Source: Lepas anatifera
Taxonomy: Eukaryota > Arthropoda > Thecostraca > Lepadidae
Assembly (NCBI GenBank): GCA_034440635.1
Contig: JAOTON010000893.1
Span: forward strand, 180,001-244,000
Direction of reading: 5' to 3'
DNA: 64,000 nt
Position 1 is the stretch's first letter. Every line of letters starts with the position of its first letter. The translations under genes were made by a program, and so were the position numbers. This document shows positions 33,091 through 43,299 of this stretch, piece after piece. The notes under the pieces are model-generated. The model was not told the DNA's origin. It saw nothing but the letters and a program-made list of their open reading frames with translations, and ran no database searches.

Positions 33091-33293
33091 GGTTAGGTTA
33101 GGTTAGGTTAGGTTAGGTTAGCTTAGGTTAGCTTAGCTTAGCTTAGCTTAGCTTAGCTTAGCTTAGCTTAGCTTAGCTTAGCTTAGCTTAGGTTAGGTTA
33201 GGTTAGGTTAGGTTAGGTTAGGTTAGGTTAGGTTAGGTTAGGTTAGGTTAGGTCAGGTCAGGTCAGGTCAGGTCAGGTTAGGTTAGGTTAGGT
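33091..33293 (+). repeat. TTAGG array with TTAGC and TCAGG sub-blocks
   Basis: GGTTA units, then about 14 GCTTA units (33120-33190), GGTTA again, GGTCA (33251-33278) and GGTTA. It is interrupted at 33294 by the next element. Confidence 0.95.
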
Positions 33294-33639
33294 GGTACTG
33301 CTAGGGGAGACGTCTCAGCTTTGCCAGATAGAGACATTGGGTTTTGCGTGGAGCCAAAAATTCCCAAGATTTCTAAATTTCCCCAGATTCCCGGGATCTC
33401 CCCATGAGAAGCTTGGGCGAGGGATTCTTGGTATGGGCGCATGGGCGTCGAAAGCGGGGGAGGGGGACGGGGGGACGCGTCCCCCCTGTTGGCCTGCCAG
33501 GGGGGAACATCCCCCAGAATTTCTGGGTCGATGGTCATTAATGTTGTCAGGTACCGAATATGCTCAAAATTCGCCTCCCCGGTCACTCGCAGCCCGGGTC
33601 TGTCCCCCCTGCGAAAATTCCGTGGCGGTGCCCCTGCAT

Positions 33640-36300
33640 GGGCGTATCCAGGGAAGTGGACTCAGGCCATGGGCAGATCCAGGGAAGGGTAGAAGACGGG
33701 ACCCAACAAAATTAAGCATGTGTCATAGGCGGATACAGGAAGAAAAATGTTAGGGCGCACTACGGAGCAGGGCATTCCTGGCGTAGGTGTATCTAGAGAA
33801 GGGGATTTAGGCCATAAGCGGATCCAGGGGAGGGGATTCCCTCCTCTGGATCCGCTTATGGCCTAAACTCGCCTCCCCGGTTAACCTTCGCCCGGGTGGG
33901 GGTCTTTTAGACCCCCCTCGGGTTTTTCTAAAGTGAACAAAAAACGGCGGCGCGCAGCGCAGCCAAACTTGGTCTAGCTGTTCCTTCATCATTTTTACAT
34001 CTTTCCTGAAAATTTTGGCTCAAGGTCATAATAGGTCAGGTCACCAGGCCAGGTGAAGTGACCTCACCTAAAAAAATACTTAGGACCGCATAACTAAAAG
34101 AAGAGTTAATCGATCAAGTTGAAACTCATACCACATATTGGGCCCAACAGAAGCTACAACATTTGTTCCGGGATTTTTGATATTGGTGACCTAAGGTCAT
34201 ATGCAGAGCATGACCCTCCCATTGTCAATACATGGGGAAAATCACGAAATGAGCTTTTCTCAGTAAGATATGGATAGAATCAACTTCAAACATCGGTTGC
34301 GACTTGCTTTTAGCCCATTTCTGAAGCTGATGCCAAAATTTTTGACTTGTGACCTTTGAAAGGTCACCTTAGGTCAAATAAGCATTTTTGGTGTTTTCCT
34401 CTATAAAATTTGAATAAACTAACATGGAGCTTTTATTTTGTCACCAAAGTGTTTGTATAGTCACTGGAAGTCAAATGATATACATCATGACTATACCAGG
34501 TCAAGTTGGGTCAGACCGTTGACCTGGGTCAGGTCAAATTCTTAAATTTGACCTGGCATAACAATATCATATATCATTCGATTTGTATTGACGAGAGGAT
34601 TGCAATGGTGCATAAACTAAGGCTGTATCTTGTTTGGTTTGGAAGCTATTAGCGAAAGAGTAAACGCCCTTATGCATGGTGGCTATGGACATTCCCAAGA
34701 ATATGCCCAATATTTATTGACCTGTAGCTCCCTAGGCTTTGACCTGACACGAAAATAAATGCCACTGCAATGAAAGCGCATTTCAAGAGCTTTCGAATGG
34801 TGTTAGAAAAATGTTTCTAGCTATTATAGTTTCTGAGATATATGAGGTTTTCTTAGTACACCTCATATTAGCGATTTTGACCTATTTTGACCTCTGGTGA
34901 CCGTGATATTGACCTGACGAGAAAAATGACCGAAGTTTTTTCGATATCATTTTCGAAGAGCTTTCGATTGCCGTTTTGCGCTTTTTTCTAGCTCTCTTAG
35001 TTTTTGAGATCGTGGGAGTCTTTTTTAGCCCCCCCCACCAGGGCGAAGGTGGCTCATACCCGCCACCGGGGCAAGGGTTAATTAGGGACCTACCTAATTT
35101 ATAGGTGGGTCCCTGTAAAACAATGCATTCCGGTCACAGGCGGATTCAGAGGAGTTACCGTGCTCTACAGAGCAAGGGATTTCTGGCATAGGCACACCCA
35201 GGCTAGGGGATTTAGGCCATGGGCGGATCCAGGGGAGGGAATTAGGTGGATCCCTATAAAATAAAGCATTCCAGTCACAGGCGGATTCAGGAAAGTTGCA
35301 GTGCTCTACAGAGCAAGGGATTCCTGGGATAGGCACATCCAGGCTAGGGGATTTAGGTCATGGGTGGATCCAGGAGAGGGATTTAGGTGGGTCCCTGTAA
35401 AACAAAGCATTCCAGTCATAGGCAGATTCAGGAGAGTTGCAGTGCTCTACAGGGCAAGGGATTCCTGGCATAGGCGCATCTAAGGTAGAGGATTTAGGCC
35501 ATGGACGGATCCAGGGGACGGATTTAAGTGGGTCCCTGTAAAACAAAGCATTCCTGTCATAGGTGGATTCAGGAGAGTGCCAGTGCCCTACAGAGCAAGG
35601 GATTCCTGGAATAGGCGCATCCAGGTTAGGGGATTTGGGCCGAGGGCGGATCAAGGGAAGGAGACGGGACCCTGTAAAACTAAGTACACTCGTCATAGGC
35701 GGATTCAGGAGGGTTGCAGTGAACTACAGAGCTGGGAATTCCTGGCATCAGCGGATCTAGAGAAGGGGATATAGGCCATGGGCGGATCCAGGAAGGGGGA
35801 AGAAGAGCAGACCCTATAAAGCAAAGCATACAGGTCATAGGTGGATTCAGGATGGTTTCAGTGCACTACAGAGTAAGGAATTCCTGACATACGCGCTTCC
35901 AGGGTAGGGATTTAGGCCATGGGCGGATCCAGGAAAGTGGAAGAAGAGGGACCCTGTAAAACAAAGTATACGTGTCAGGCGGGTTCAGGAGTAGATAATG
36001 CTTAAGTGCACTACAGGGCAGGGGATTCCTGGCCTAGGGGATCTAGAGATTAAAGTGCACTACAGGGCAGGGGATTCCTGGCATAGGGGATCTAGAGATA
36101 GGGATTTAGGCCATGGCTGGATCCAGGGAAGGGGAAGTAGGCGGGACCTCTAAAATAAAGAATACGAGTCACAGGCAGCTACAGGAGGGTTGCAGTGCAC
36201 TACAGGGTAAGGGATTCCTGGCATAGGCGCATCCAGGGAGGGGATTTAGGCCATGGGCGGATCCTTTTTACCGTGTCCCGTCTGCTTCTATTCCCTGGAT
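33640..36300 (+). repeat. GGCGGATCCAGG satellite, left block, about 141-bp monomer
   Basis: The clearest monomers run from 35132 at spacing near 141 bp. Each has three boxes of the type CATAGGCGGATCCAGG separated by unique-like spacers (GTGCTCTACAGAGCAAGGGA; CCCTGTAAAACAAAGCATTC). The TTAA element at 33881-35081 interrupts the array. Open frames here are repeat artefacts. Confidence 0.9.
33881..35081. mobile_element. TTAA-flanked AGGTCA-rich element, type D, 1.2 kb
   Basis: It starts TTAACCTTCGCCCGGGTGGG and ends CACCGGGGCAAGGGTTAA. The subterminal block CCACCAGGGCGAAGGTGGCT matches ends of the element at 52917-55004. The interior is rich in AGGTCA/TGACCT. Inserted in the GGATCC satellite. 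Confidence 0.75.
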
Positions 36301-37379
36301 TCGCCTATGGCCTAAAATCTTTCCTCTGGACCTGCCCATGCCAGGAATCCCGTGCTCTGTGGTGCACCGTAGCAGTTTCCCCGGAATCTGCCCATGACTC
36401 GTATACTTGGTTTTACAGTATCCCGTCTGTTTCTCTTTCCTGGATTCGCTTCTGGCCTAGATCCCCTTCCCTGGATGCGCCTATGCCAGGACTTCCTTGC
36501 TCTGCAATGCACCGCAACGCTCATGAATACGCCTATCAAACAAATGCCTTATATTTTTGGGTACCCTCTACTCAGTGGCGGCGGATGCTCTTTTCGGATG
36601 GGGGGGGCAAGAATTTTTCCAGGGGGCCCCCTTGACGATGGGGCCCCCTCGGCAGCAAGGGCCCCCTAAAAACTGCGATGGATTGGTTGGGATTGCTGCC
36701 TGAGGTCAGAGGCATAAGCGCAGGGGCGGATCCAGGGGGCTGAGGGGGCTTCAGCCTCACTTTGTTCCATTTTCGCAATTTTTCGCCCTATTCCCCCTTT
36801 TTCGCCATTTTTCAAAGCTCAGTGACTCCCCCAGCAAAATCCTGGTTCCGCTCCTGCATAAGCGTCACAAATGGTAAAAGTTATATTTGGCCCAGTACAA
36901 AAATGGCTATTCCTCCCTGTTGTTTAGTTGGCCCGTGTAAAAAAAATGGTTTTGCCTTCCCGTTCGATTTTCCACACGATCTCGGATTCCGGGCTGGAAT
37001 ATGTTTCCTGTAGTGCAGCAAAATAAGCAGCGTATTTGACATGTAGATGTCGAAATATGGATCTGCGTTTTATAGGTTCACGTAAGCCTCGGAAATTGGA
37101 CGTCAAAGCTTTAAGCTCCAGCGTCACGTTAGGAGTTTAGCAAAATTATAATAACGCTACAACAACGGCCTTCCGAGACAAATAGTTCTTTTAAAAAGTG
37201 AATGCTGTTTGTTCGTATGCATCTACATCATAAAACATGGTAGGTAACACGAATTATTATATACGTTTTTTTTAAATTCCGTCTCCTGCAGAATGAGAAC
37301 TGGGGACGCTTTGATGCTGTCGTCTATATCGGCACAGAAAAAAACGCTAATGACAGGCATACTCACTTGAGCACACACA
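36301..37379. other. Short inverted satellite piece, hAT MITEs, then unique spacer
   Basis: 36285-36570 is satellite in the opposite orientation. A CAGTGGCGGCGGATGC hAT-like end lies at 36573 without a clear partner, and a complete MITE is at 36721-36856. 36865-37379 is unique-looking with no gene. Confidence 0.5.
36721..36856. mobile_element. hAT MITE, 136 bp, perfect 8-bp duplication
   Basis: Ends CAGGGGCGGATCCAGG and, from the right, CAGGAGCGGAACCAGG. Flanked on both sides by CATAAGCG (36713-36720 and 36857-36864). Confidence 0.92.
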
Positions 37380-38290
37380 AGACCAAGCTCGGGGCCCTGA
37401 GACACAGCTCGGGGGCTCCTAGCTTGAGCTTGGGGGCTCCTAGAGATCAAGCTCGAAGGCCACCGAGCCCCCCAAGCTCACGGCCCCTGAGACCAAGTTT
37501 GGGGGCCTCCGAAACAAAGCTTGGAGGCCCTTGAAACCAAGCTCAAGGCCACCTTAGACCAATCTCGGAGGCTGCCTGAGACCAAATTCGGACCCTTGAG
37601 ACACAGTTCGGGGGCCCCCTGCAACCAAGCTTGTGGGGCTCCTAGAGATCAAGCTGGAATGCCTCCGAGCCCAAGCTCAGGGGGTCCTGAGACCAAGCTC
37701 GGGGGCCTCTGAGACCAAGCTTGGCGGCCTCTGACACCAAGTTTGGAGGCCCTGAAACCAAGCTAAAGGTCCCTTAAGACCATTCTCGGGGGCCCCTTAG
37801 ACCAATCTGGGAAGCCCCCTTATACCAATATTGGAGGGCCCTGAGACCAATCTCGGAACCTCCATGAGGTTACGTTCGGGAGCCCCCTGAGACTAAGCTT
37901 GGAGGGCCCCTGAGACCAAACTCGGGGGGGGCCTTAGACAAGCTCCGGAGCCCCTTAGACAATCTTGGGGCCCTGAGACCGAGCTCGGGGAGCTCCCTTA
38001 AGGCTAAGCTTGGGTGCCCTGAGACCAACCTTGGGGGCCCCTTAGACTAAGCTTGGGGGTCCCTGAGACGAAATTCGGGGGCGAGGAACAGCTCGGGGCC
38101 CCTGAGACAAAGTGGGGGCCCTGATTCCAGGCTCGGGGACCGTTGGACCAAGATCTGGCCCCCTGAGGCCAGTCTCGGGGTCCTTTAGGCTAATCTTGGG
38201 GCCCCTAAAGGCCAAGTTAGAGGGTCCCGAGCCCAAGCTTAGGGCCCCCGAGATAAAGCTCGGACACTGTCCGAATCGAGAAACTGTTGA
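37380..38290 (+). repeat. GACCAAGCTCGGGGGCC minisatellite
   Basis: About thirty-five degenerate copies of a 22-30 bp unit with CTGAGACCAAGCTCGGGGGC as consensus. Related to 10940-11330 and 41490-42180. Confidence 0.85.
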
Positions 38291-38439
38291 GGGCTCAGTC
38301 AGGTCATTCATGAACTTTCAGAAAAGAACCAAGCTAAAATTGCGTTTTTTTTTACAGGGGCCCCCTCTAATAATTTGGGGGGATGGCAACTGCCCCCCCC
38401 TTGCCCCCCCTTTATCAACCCCCCACTGCCTCTACTTCC

Positions 38440-40260
38440 CTACCATGGATCCGCCCATGGCCTAAATCCCCTTCTCTGGATCCGCCTATATCAGGAATTT
38501 ATTGCTCAATAGTGCACCGCAACCCTCCTGAATCTGCCTATGACACGTCTGCTTCTTTTCATGGTCCTGCCTTCTTTCCCTTCCCTGTATCCGCCCATGG
38601 CCTAAACCCCCTTCTCTGGATCTGCCTATGCCAGGAATTAATTCCTTAATCCGCCTATGCCATGTATGCTTCCTTTACAGGGTCCTGTCTTCTTCCCTGG
38701 ATCTGTCTATGGCCTAAATCCCCTTCTCTGGATTCGCCTATGCCAGGAATTCAATCCTTAATACGCCTATGACACGTATGCTTTCTTTACAGGGTCCTGT
38801 CTTTTTACCCTTTCCTTGATCCTCCTATGGCCTAATTCCCCCTTCTCTGGATCCGCCTATTCCAGGAATGCATTCCTTAATCCGCCTATGACACGTATGT
38901 TTTCTTTACAGGGTCCTGTCTTTTCCCTCTTCCCTGGATCCGCCTACGGCCTAAATCCCCTTCTCTGGATTCGCACCTATGCCAGGAATTCAATACTTAA
39001 TCCGCCCATGACACGTATGCTTTCTTTACAGGGTCTTATCTTCTTCTCCTTTCCTGGATCCGCCTATGGCCTAAATCCCCTTCTCTGGATCCGCCTATGC
39101 CAGGAATTCATCCCTTAATCCGCCTATGACACGTATGTTTTCTTCACAGGGTCCTGTCTTTTTCCTCTTCCCTGGATCCGCACATGGCCTTAATCCCCTT
39201 CCCTGGATCCGCCTATGGCCTAAATCCTCTTCTCTGGATCCGCCTATGCCAGGAATTCATTCCTTAATCCGCCTATGACACGTATGTTTTCTTTACAGGT
39301 TCCTGTCTTTTTTCCCTTTCCTGGATCCGCCCATGGCCTAAACCCCCTTCTCTGGATCTGCCTATGCCAGGAATTAATTCCTTAATCCGCCTATGCCACG
39401 TATTCTTCCTTTACAAGGTCCTGTCTTCTTCCCTGGATCTGCCTATGGCCTTAATCCCCCTTCTCTGGATCCGCCCATGCCAGGAATTCATTCCTTAATC
39501 CGCCTATGACACGTATGTTTTCTTTACAGGGTCCTGTCTTTTTCCCCTTCCCTGGATCCGCCCATGGCCTTAATCCCCTTCCCTGGATCCGCCTATGGCC
39601 TAAATCCCCTTCTCTGGATCCGCCTATGCCAGGAATTCATTCCTCAATCCGCCTATGACACGTATGCCTTCTTCACAGGGTCCTGTCTTTTTCCCTTCCC
39701 TGGATCCGCCCATGGCCTTAATCTTCTTCCCTGGATCCGCCTATGGCCTAAATCCCCTTCTCTGGATCCGCCTATGCCAGGAATTCATTCCTTAATCCGC
39801 CTATGACACGTCTGCTTTCTTTCCAGGGTTTTATCTTCTTCCCCTTCCATGGATCCGCCCATGGCCTTAATACCTTCCCTGGATACGCCTGTGCCAGGAA
39901 TCCCTTGCATGATGTGCACCTTCACTGTTTCTCTTACCTGAATCCGCCTATGAAACGCATGCCTATTTCGTCGGATCCCATCTACTTCCCTTCCCTGGAT
40001 CCGCCCATGGCCTTAATGCCCTTTCCTGGATACGCCTATGCCAGGAATCCCTTGCATGAAGTGCACCTTCACTGTTTCTCTTACCTGAATCCGCCTATGA
40101 AACGCATGCCTATCTCGTCGGATCCCATCTACTTCCCTTCCCTGGATCCGCCCATGGCCTAATTCCCTTCCCTGGATACGCCTATGCCAGAAATCCTTTG
40201 CTCTGTAGTGCACCTGAACTTCCCCCTCTTGAATCCGCCTATGGGCCGAAATCCCTTCCC
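38440..40260 (-). repeat. GGATCC satellite, right block, inverted relative to the left block
   Basis: Repeating CCTGGATCCGCCTATGGCCT, CCTATGCCAGGAATTCATTC and CCGCCTATGACACGTATG at 118-150 bp spacing. It is the complement of the block at 33640-36300, so the two blocks form a giant interrupted palindrome. Confidence 0.9.
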
Positions 40261-40388
40261 TGAATTCCCTTTCTCAGGGGGAAAACCTGGGAAACTGGGG
40301 AAATTTCTGGGTCTTGGGAATTTTCTCTTCCAGTGATGAACCCCACGTTTCTATCTGGCAAAGCTGAGACGTCTGCCCTAGTTATACC

Positions 40389-40550
40389 GGTTAGGTTAGG
40401 TTAGGTTAGGTTAGGTTAGGTTAGGTTAGGTTAGGTTAGGTTAGGTTAGGTTAGGTTAGGTTAGGTTAGGTTAGGTTAGGTTAGGTTAGGTTAGGTTAGG
40501 TTAGGTTAGGTTAGGTTAGGTTAGGTTAGGTTAGTTCAGGTCAGGTCAGG
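40389..40550 (+). repeat. TTAGG array ending in TCAGG
   Basis: About 29 near-perfect GGTTA units followed by three GGTCA units. Continuation of the foldback arm after the 33294-40388 insertion. Confidence 0.95.
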
Positions 40551-40676
40551 TGTGTATACCTTAAGTCCCTATTTCCTAGTCTGGGGATCAGTGACGGATC
40601 TAGGATTTCGTTAAGGGGGGCCCAGGCTCGGAGGGCGCCGAACCTGGGGGGCGCCGAACCTGAGGGGCGCCAATTT

Positions 40677-41163
40677 CAGTCGCGGATCTAGCCGGTCGAT
40701 TTGGAAGGGACAAACCACAGTCGAAAAGCAAAAAAAACGTCACGCAGTCAAAAGCTGCGCCACCAATATCACTTCCCGGAAGAATTTTGGGGTATTTTAG
40801 ACGAAAAGCCAAAAAAGGGCTCGAGATACTTCTTCCTATCCAAGGCTGGCTATACTATGGAGGTCTGGCTATACTATAACTGAGAATTATTGTTATTTAC
40901 TCCATGATTCTGATGAAGGGCTGTGCCCGAATATATAATCTTCAGTGTTTTTTACATTTCCAGATTCGAGGGGACAGGCCAGGGAACATCTTATCAACTT
41001 ATGTTCTGTTTGAAGTTGAGAGTTGAAACACCAAAATCCTGCTTATAAACTAAAAAGGAGTAGGGGAAAAAGGAGGTCGATCGCTTTGGGGGCGAAAACA
41101 TAGTTTTGTCCCGAGCTTTTCCGTTTGGGGAATGCCATTTTTGCCCCCCTGAATCCGCCACTG
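40677..41163. mobile_element. hAT-like element, 487 bp, perfect 8-bp duplication
   Basis: Ends CAGTCGCGGATCTAGC and CTGAATCCGCCACTG. GCCAATTT flanks both sides (40669-40676 and 41164-41171). Contains the conserved CTGATGAAGGGCTGTGCCC motif at 40915. Confidence 0.92.
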
Positions 41164-41489
41164 GCCAATTTACCACCCGAAAGGCGGCCAGTGTCAATGA
41201 AAAACGCGTTTAAAAAAGGATTTGTAAATGCTTATTTTCATGAAGGCTTCCTCTTAGTGAAGACATCTTCACGTTTACCATCAAGCATATTTCGGGCCAG
41301 CTAACGACTGGTACCTTGGTAGAAAATGCTGAAAGCACCCACTGACGCTAACTGAAGCACGATGAGCAAATAATACAATTATCTTCGGTCATGGCAAAAA
41401 CTGGGGCGTCGTATCCACCACCTCCACTTATCACAGTTGTCCTGGCTAACGGCTCCATACTGAAATACCCGATTGACGCTAACTTGAGC

Positions 41490-42180
41490 CTCATAGGCCG
41501 CAGAACCTCTGCGGGCCTGGGCCCCTGAGTTTTTGGTGACTTCCCTGAGTTTATATCGAGTCCCCTCAGCTGATCTAGAACCGCTTTAGTTAACTAGGCT
41601 CTCACACTGAACTTGAAACCTATATGTCGCTGCTGAAGCCTATTAAGCTTTTCGGGGCCCTTTTATTGGTATAGGGCCCATCAACAGGTCCTGGGCCCTC
41701 TGAGCTAAAAACTGGAGCTCTGAGCTCTGAGCCCCAAGCTGGATTAGTGTCCCTTAAGCTGGTCATTGTCCCCTGGGTTGGTATCGTTTTCGTTTAACTG
41801 ATATAGATCCCTTCAGCTTGTTTGGGGCCCGCTGTGCGTATCTGGACACTAGTTCGGCGAGCCACCCAGCTAGTCTGGCCCTATTAGTTTTATGGGCCTT
41901 CTGAGCTTCTGCAGGTTCCCCTCAGAGTGTCTGGGCCCCATGAGTTGAAAACTGAACCCCTGGGTTAGTTTTGGGTCCCTGAGCCTATTTAGAAACCGTT
42001 TAGATAGGTAGGCACCCCACGCTGGTCTTGAGAATCCTGTGTTGGCACTGAGGTCAAATGAGCTCGTCGGGCGCCCTTATCTAGGTCCCCTTAACTGGCA
42101 CGGGCCCCTCAGCTGATTTTGGAGACCCAAAATCCCTCCTACCGGATTCCACCCACACCAGATTTCCTGACTCCCTGAGG
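41490..42180. repeat. Degenerate GGGCCCCTGAGTT minisatellite
   Basis: Repeated GGGxCCxCTGAGCTxxTxTxG words at 25-40 bp spacing with heavy divergence. Confidence 0.6.
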
Positions 42181-42299
42181 GCCCCTGGGGGCCATTGCGG
42201 ATTTTTCCAGGGATCAGCGCTGGGGTCCCTCCCCCGAGACAAAGCTTACAACATGTCTCTGTCTATATACTCTAGCATCTGCCAGAGTTGAGCTAGAAT

Positions 42300-43290
42300 C
42301 ATTTTTAGGCACACTTCGCTTCCTCTCGTTACGGCAAATCATCAAATAATGCATAATATGACTATACTAGGTCAAAACATAAAAATGACCTGACCTATGG
42401 GTAGGTCAAGGTCACCATCTAGCCTAGCATAGTCAGTATGCATATGAATCAAGTCACAATAGCAATAAAAATGGTATCAAAATACGGGTTTTATCAATAT
42501 TTCCTGCAAAGCAATTGACCCAAGTCTTAAAACCTGCTTAGGAAGCCCCAGATGAACTCTCAGAGGTAATATGTCTAAACTTGCAACATGAACCGATAAA
42601 GAGGCCTAGCATACTATGATTTGGGGAATCCGAAGGTATTCCAAGCGGCGTCTGCAGACATAGAGCAATTTTTCGGCAAATTTCCGTTTTACCCCATGCA
42701 TTCTCAATGGAGAGGTCATGATTCGTACCTGTCCCTATGTCATCGATGGGAAAAATCCCGGGATAAATCTATTAGTACTTTTTGGGCCCATTATATGGTA
42801 CAAGCTTGAATTCGATAGGTTCACCCTTTTCTTACTTACGCCACCTTAAACATTTTTGGGGTGAGGTCACTTGAACTGCGTTGGTGACCTGACCTGAGAT
42901 GACACAACCTTAAATTTTGAGGGAAAGTTGCGGAATTGATCAATGATAAGGTGTGACAAGTACTGTGTCGCTTCGCGCCGACGTTTTTTCGTGCCACTGG
43001 GAGACCTCGAGGGGGTGTTCAAGCACCCCCCCAACGGGCCGGAACGGGGCGCGAATACTCTAGAACAGGGCTGAGGCCAAAAGGGAAGGCTCTAAACAAT
43101 GTCTGCAATTTTTGAGGTCAAGGTCATTGACCTATTACGGCACAACCCAACAAATTAGGCCTAATTTACGCTATAACTAGCGCTGTGCCCAGGCTTACCA
43201 ATGACCTTTGATCACACATTGATCATCAAGGCCAGTGACCTTTAAAATTGACCTGTAACCTTGATCTAAACACTGAATAACCTTTACTTT
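42300..43290. repeat. AGGTCA-rich block inside the hAT element
   Basis: 42680-43000 parallels 52340-52640 and 30060-30280 (GAGGTCACTTGAACTG, GGTGACCTGACCTGAGATGA); 43090-43290 parallels 49200-49500 (AGGTCATTGACCTATTA). No TTAA ends are clear. Confidence 0.65.
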
Positions 43291-43299
43291 GATGTAATA

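Larger units (their letters stand above)
33294..40388. mobile_element. 7.1-kb inverted-repeat element inserted in the TTAGG array
   Basis: The left end GGTACTGCTAGGGGAGACGT (33294) and the reverse complement of the right end (GGTATAACTAGGGCAGACGT, to 40388) continue as inverted repeats for about 50 bp (CTCAGCTTTGCCAGATAGA). Both flanks are TTAGG repeat, so any duplication is hidden; GGTTAGGT on both sides is compatible with 8 bp. Inside are two inverted GGATCC satellites, a TTAA element, a hAT MITE and a GACCAAGCTC minisatellite. No transposase. Confidence 0.75.

Noticed and set aside
33441..33645. G/C-rich MITE-like block ending TTCCGTGGCGGTGCCCCTGC
   Set aside because: The ends are not convincingly inverted and no duplication is visible. 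A similar word at 30292-30316 shows only that part is repeated.
33278..40213. Many 60-150 codon open frames in the GGATCC satellite
   Set aside because: They translate the satellite boxes (PWIRPWPKSPSLD-type repeats) on both strands, without start context or domains.
40389..40550. TTAGG array as a chromosome end
   Set aside because: Internal, flanked by foldback arm and transposon sequence, and mirrored by CCTAA on the far side.
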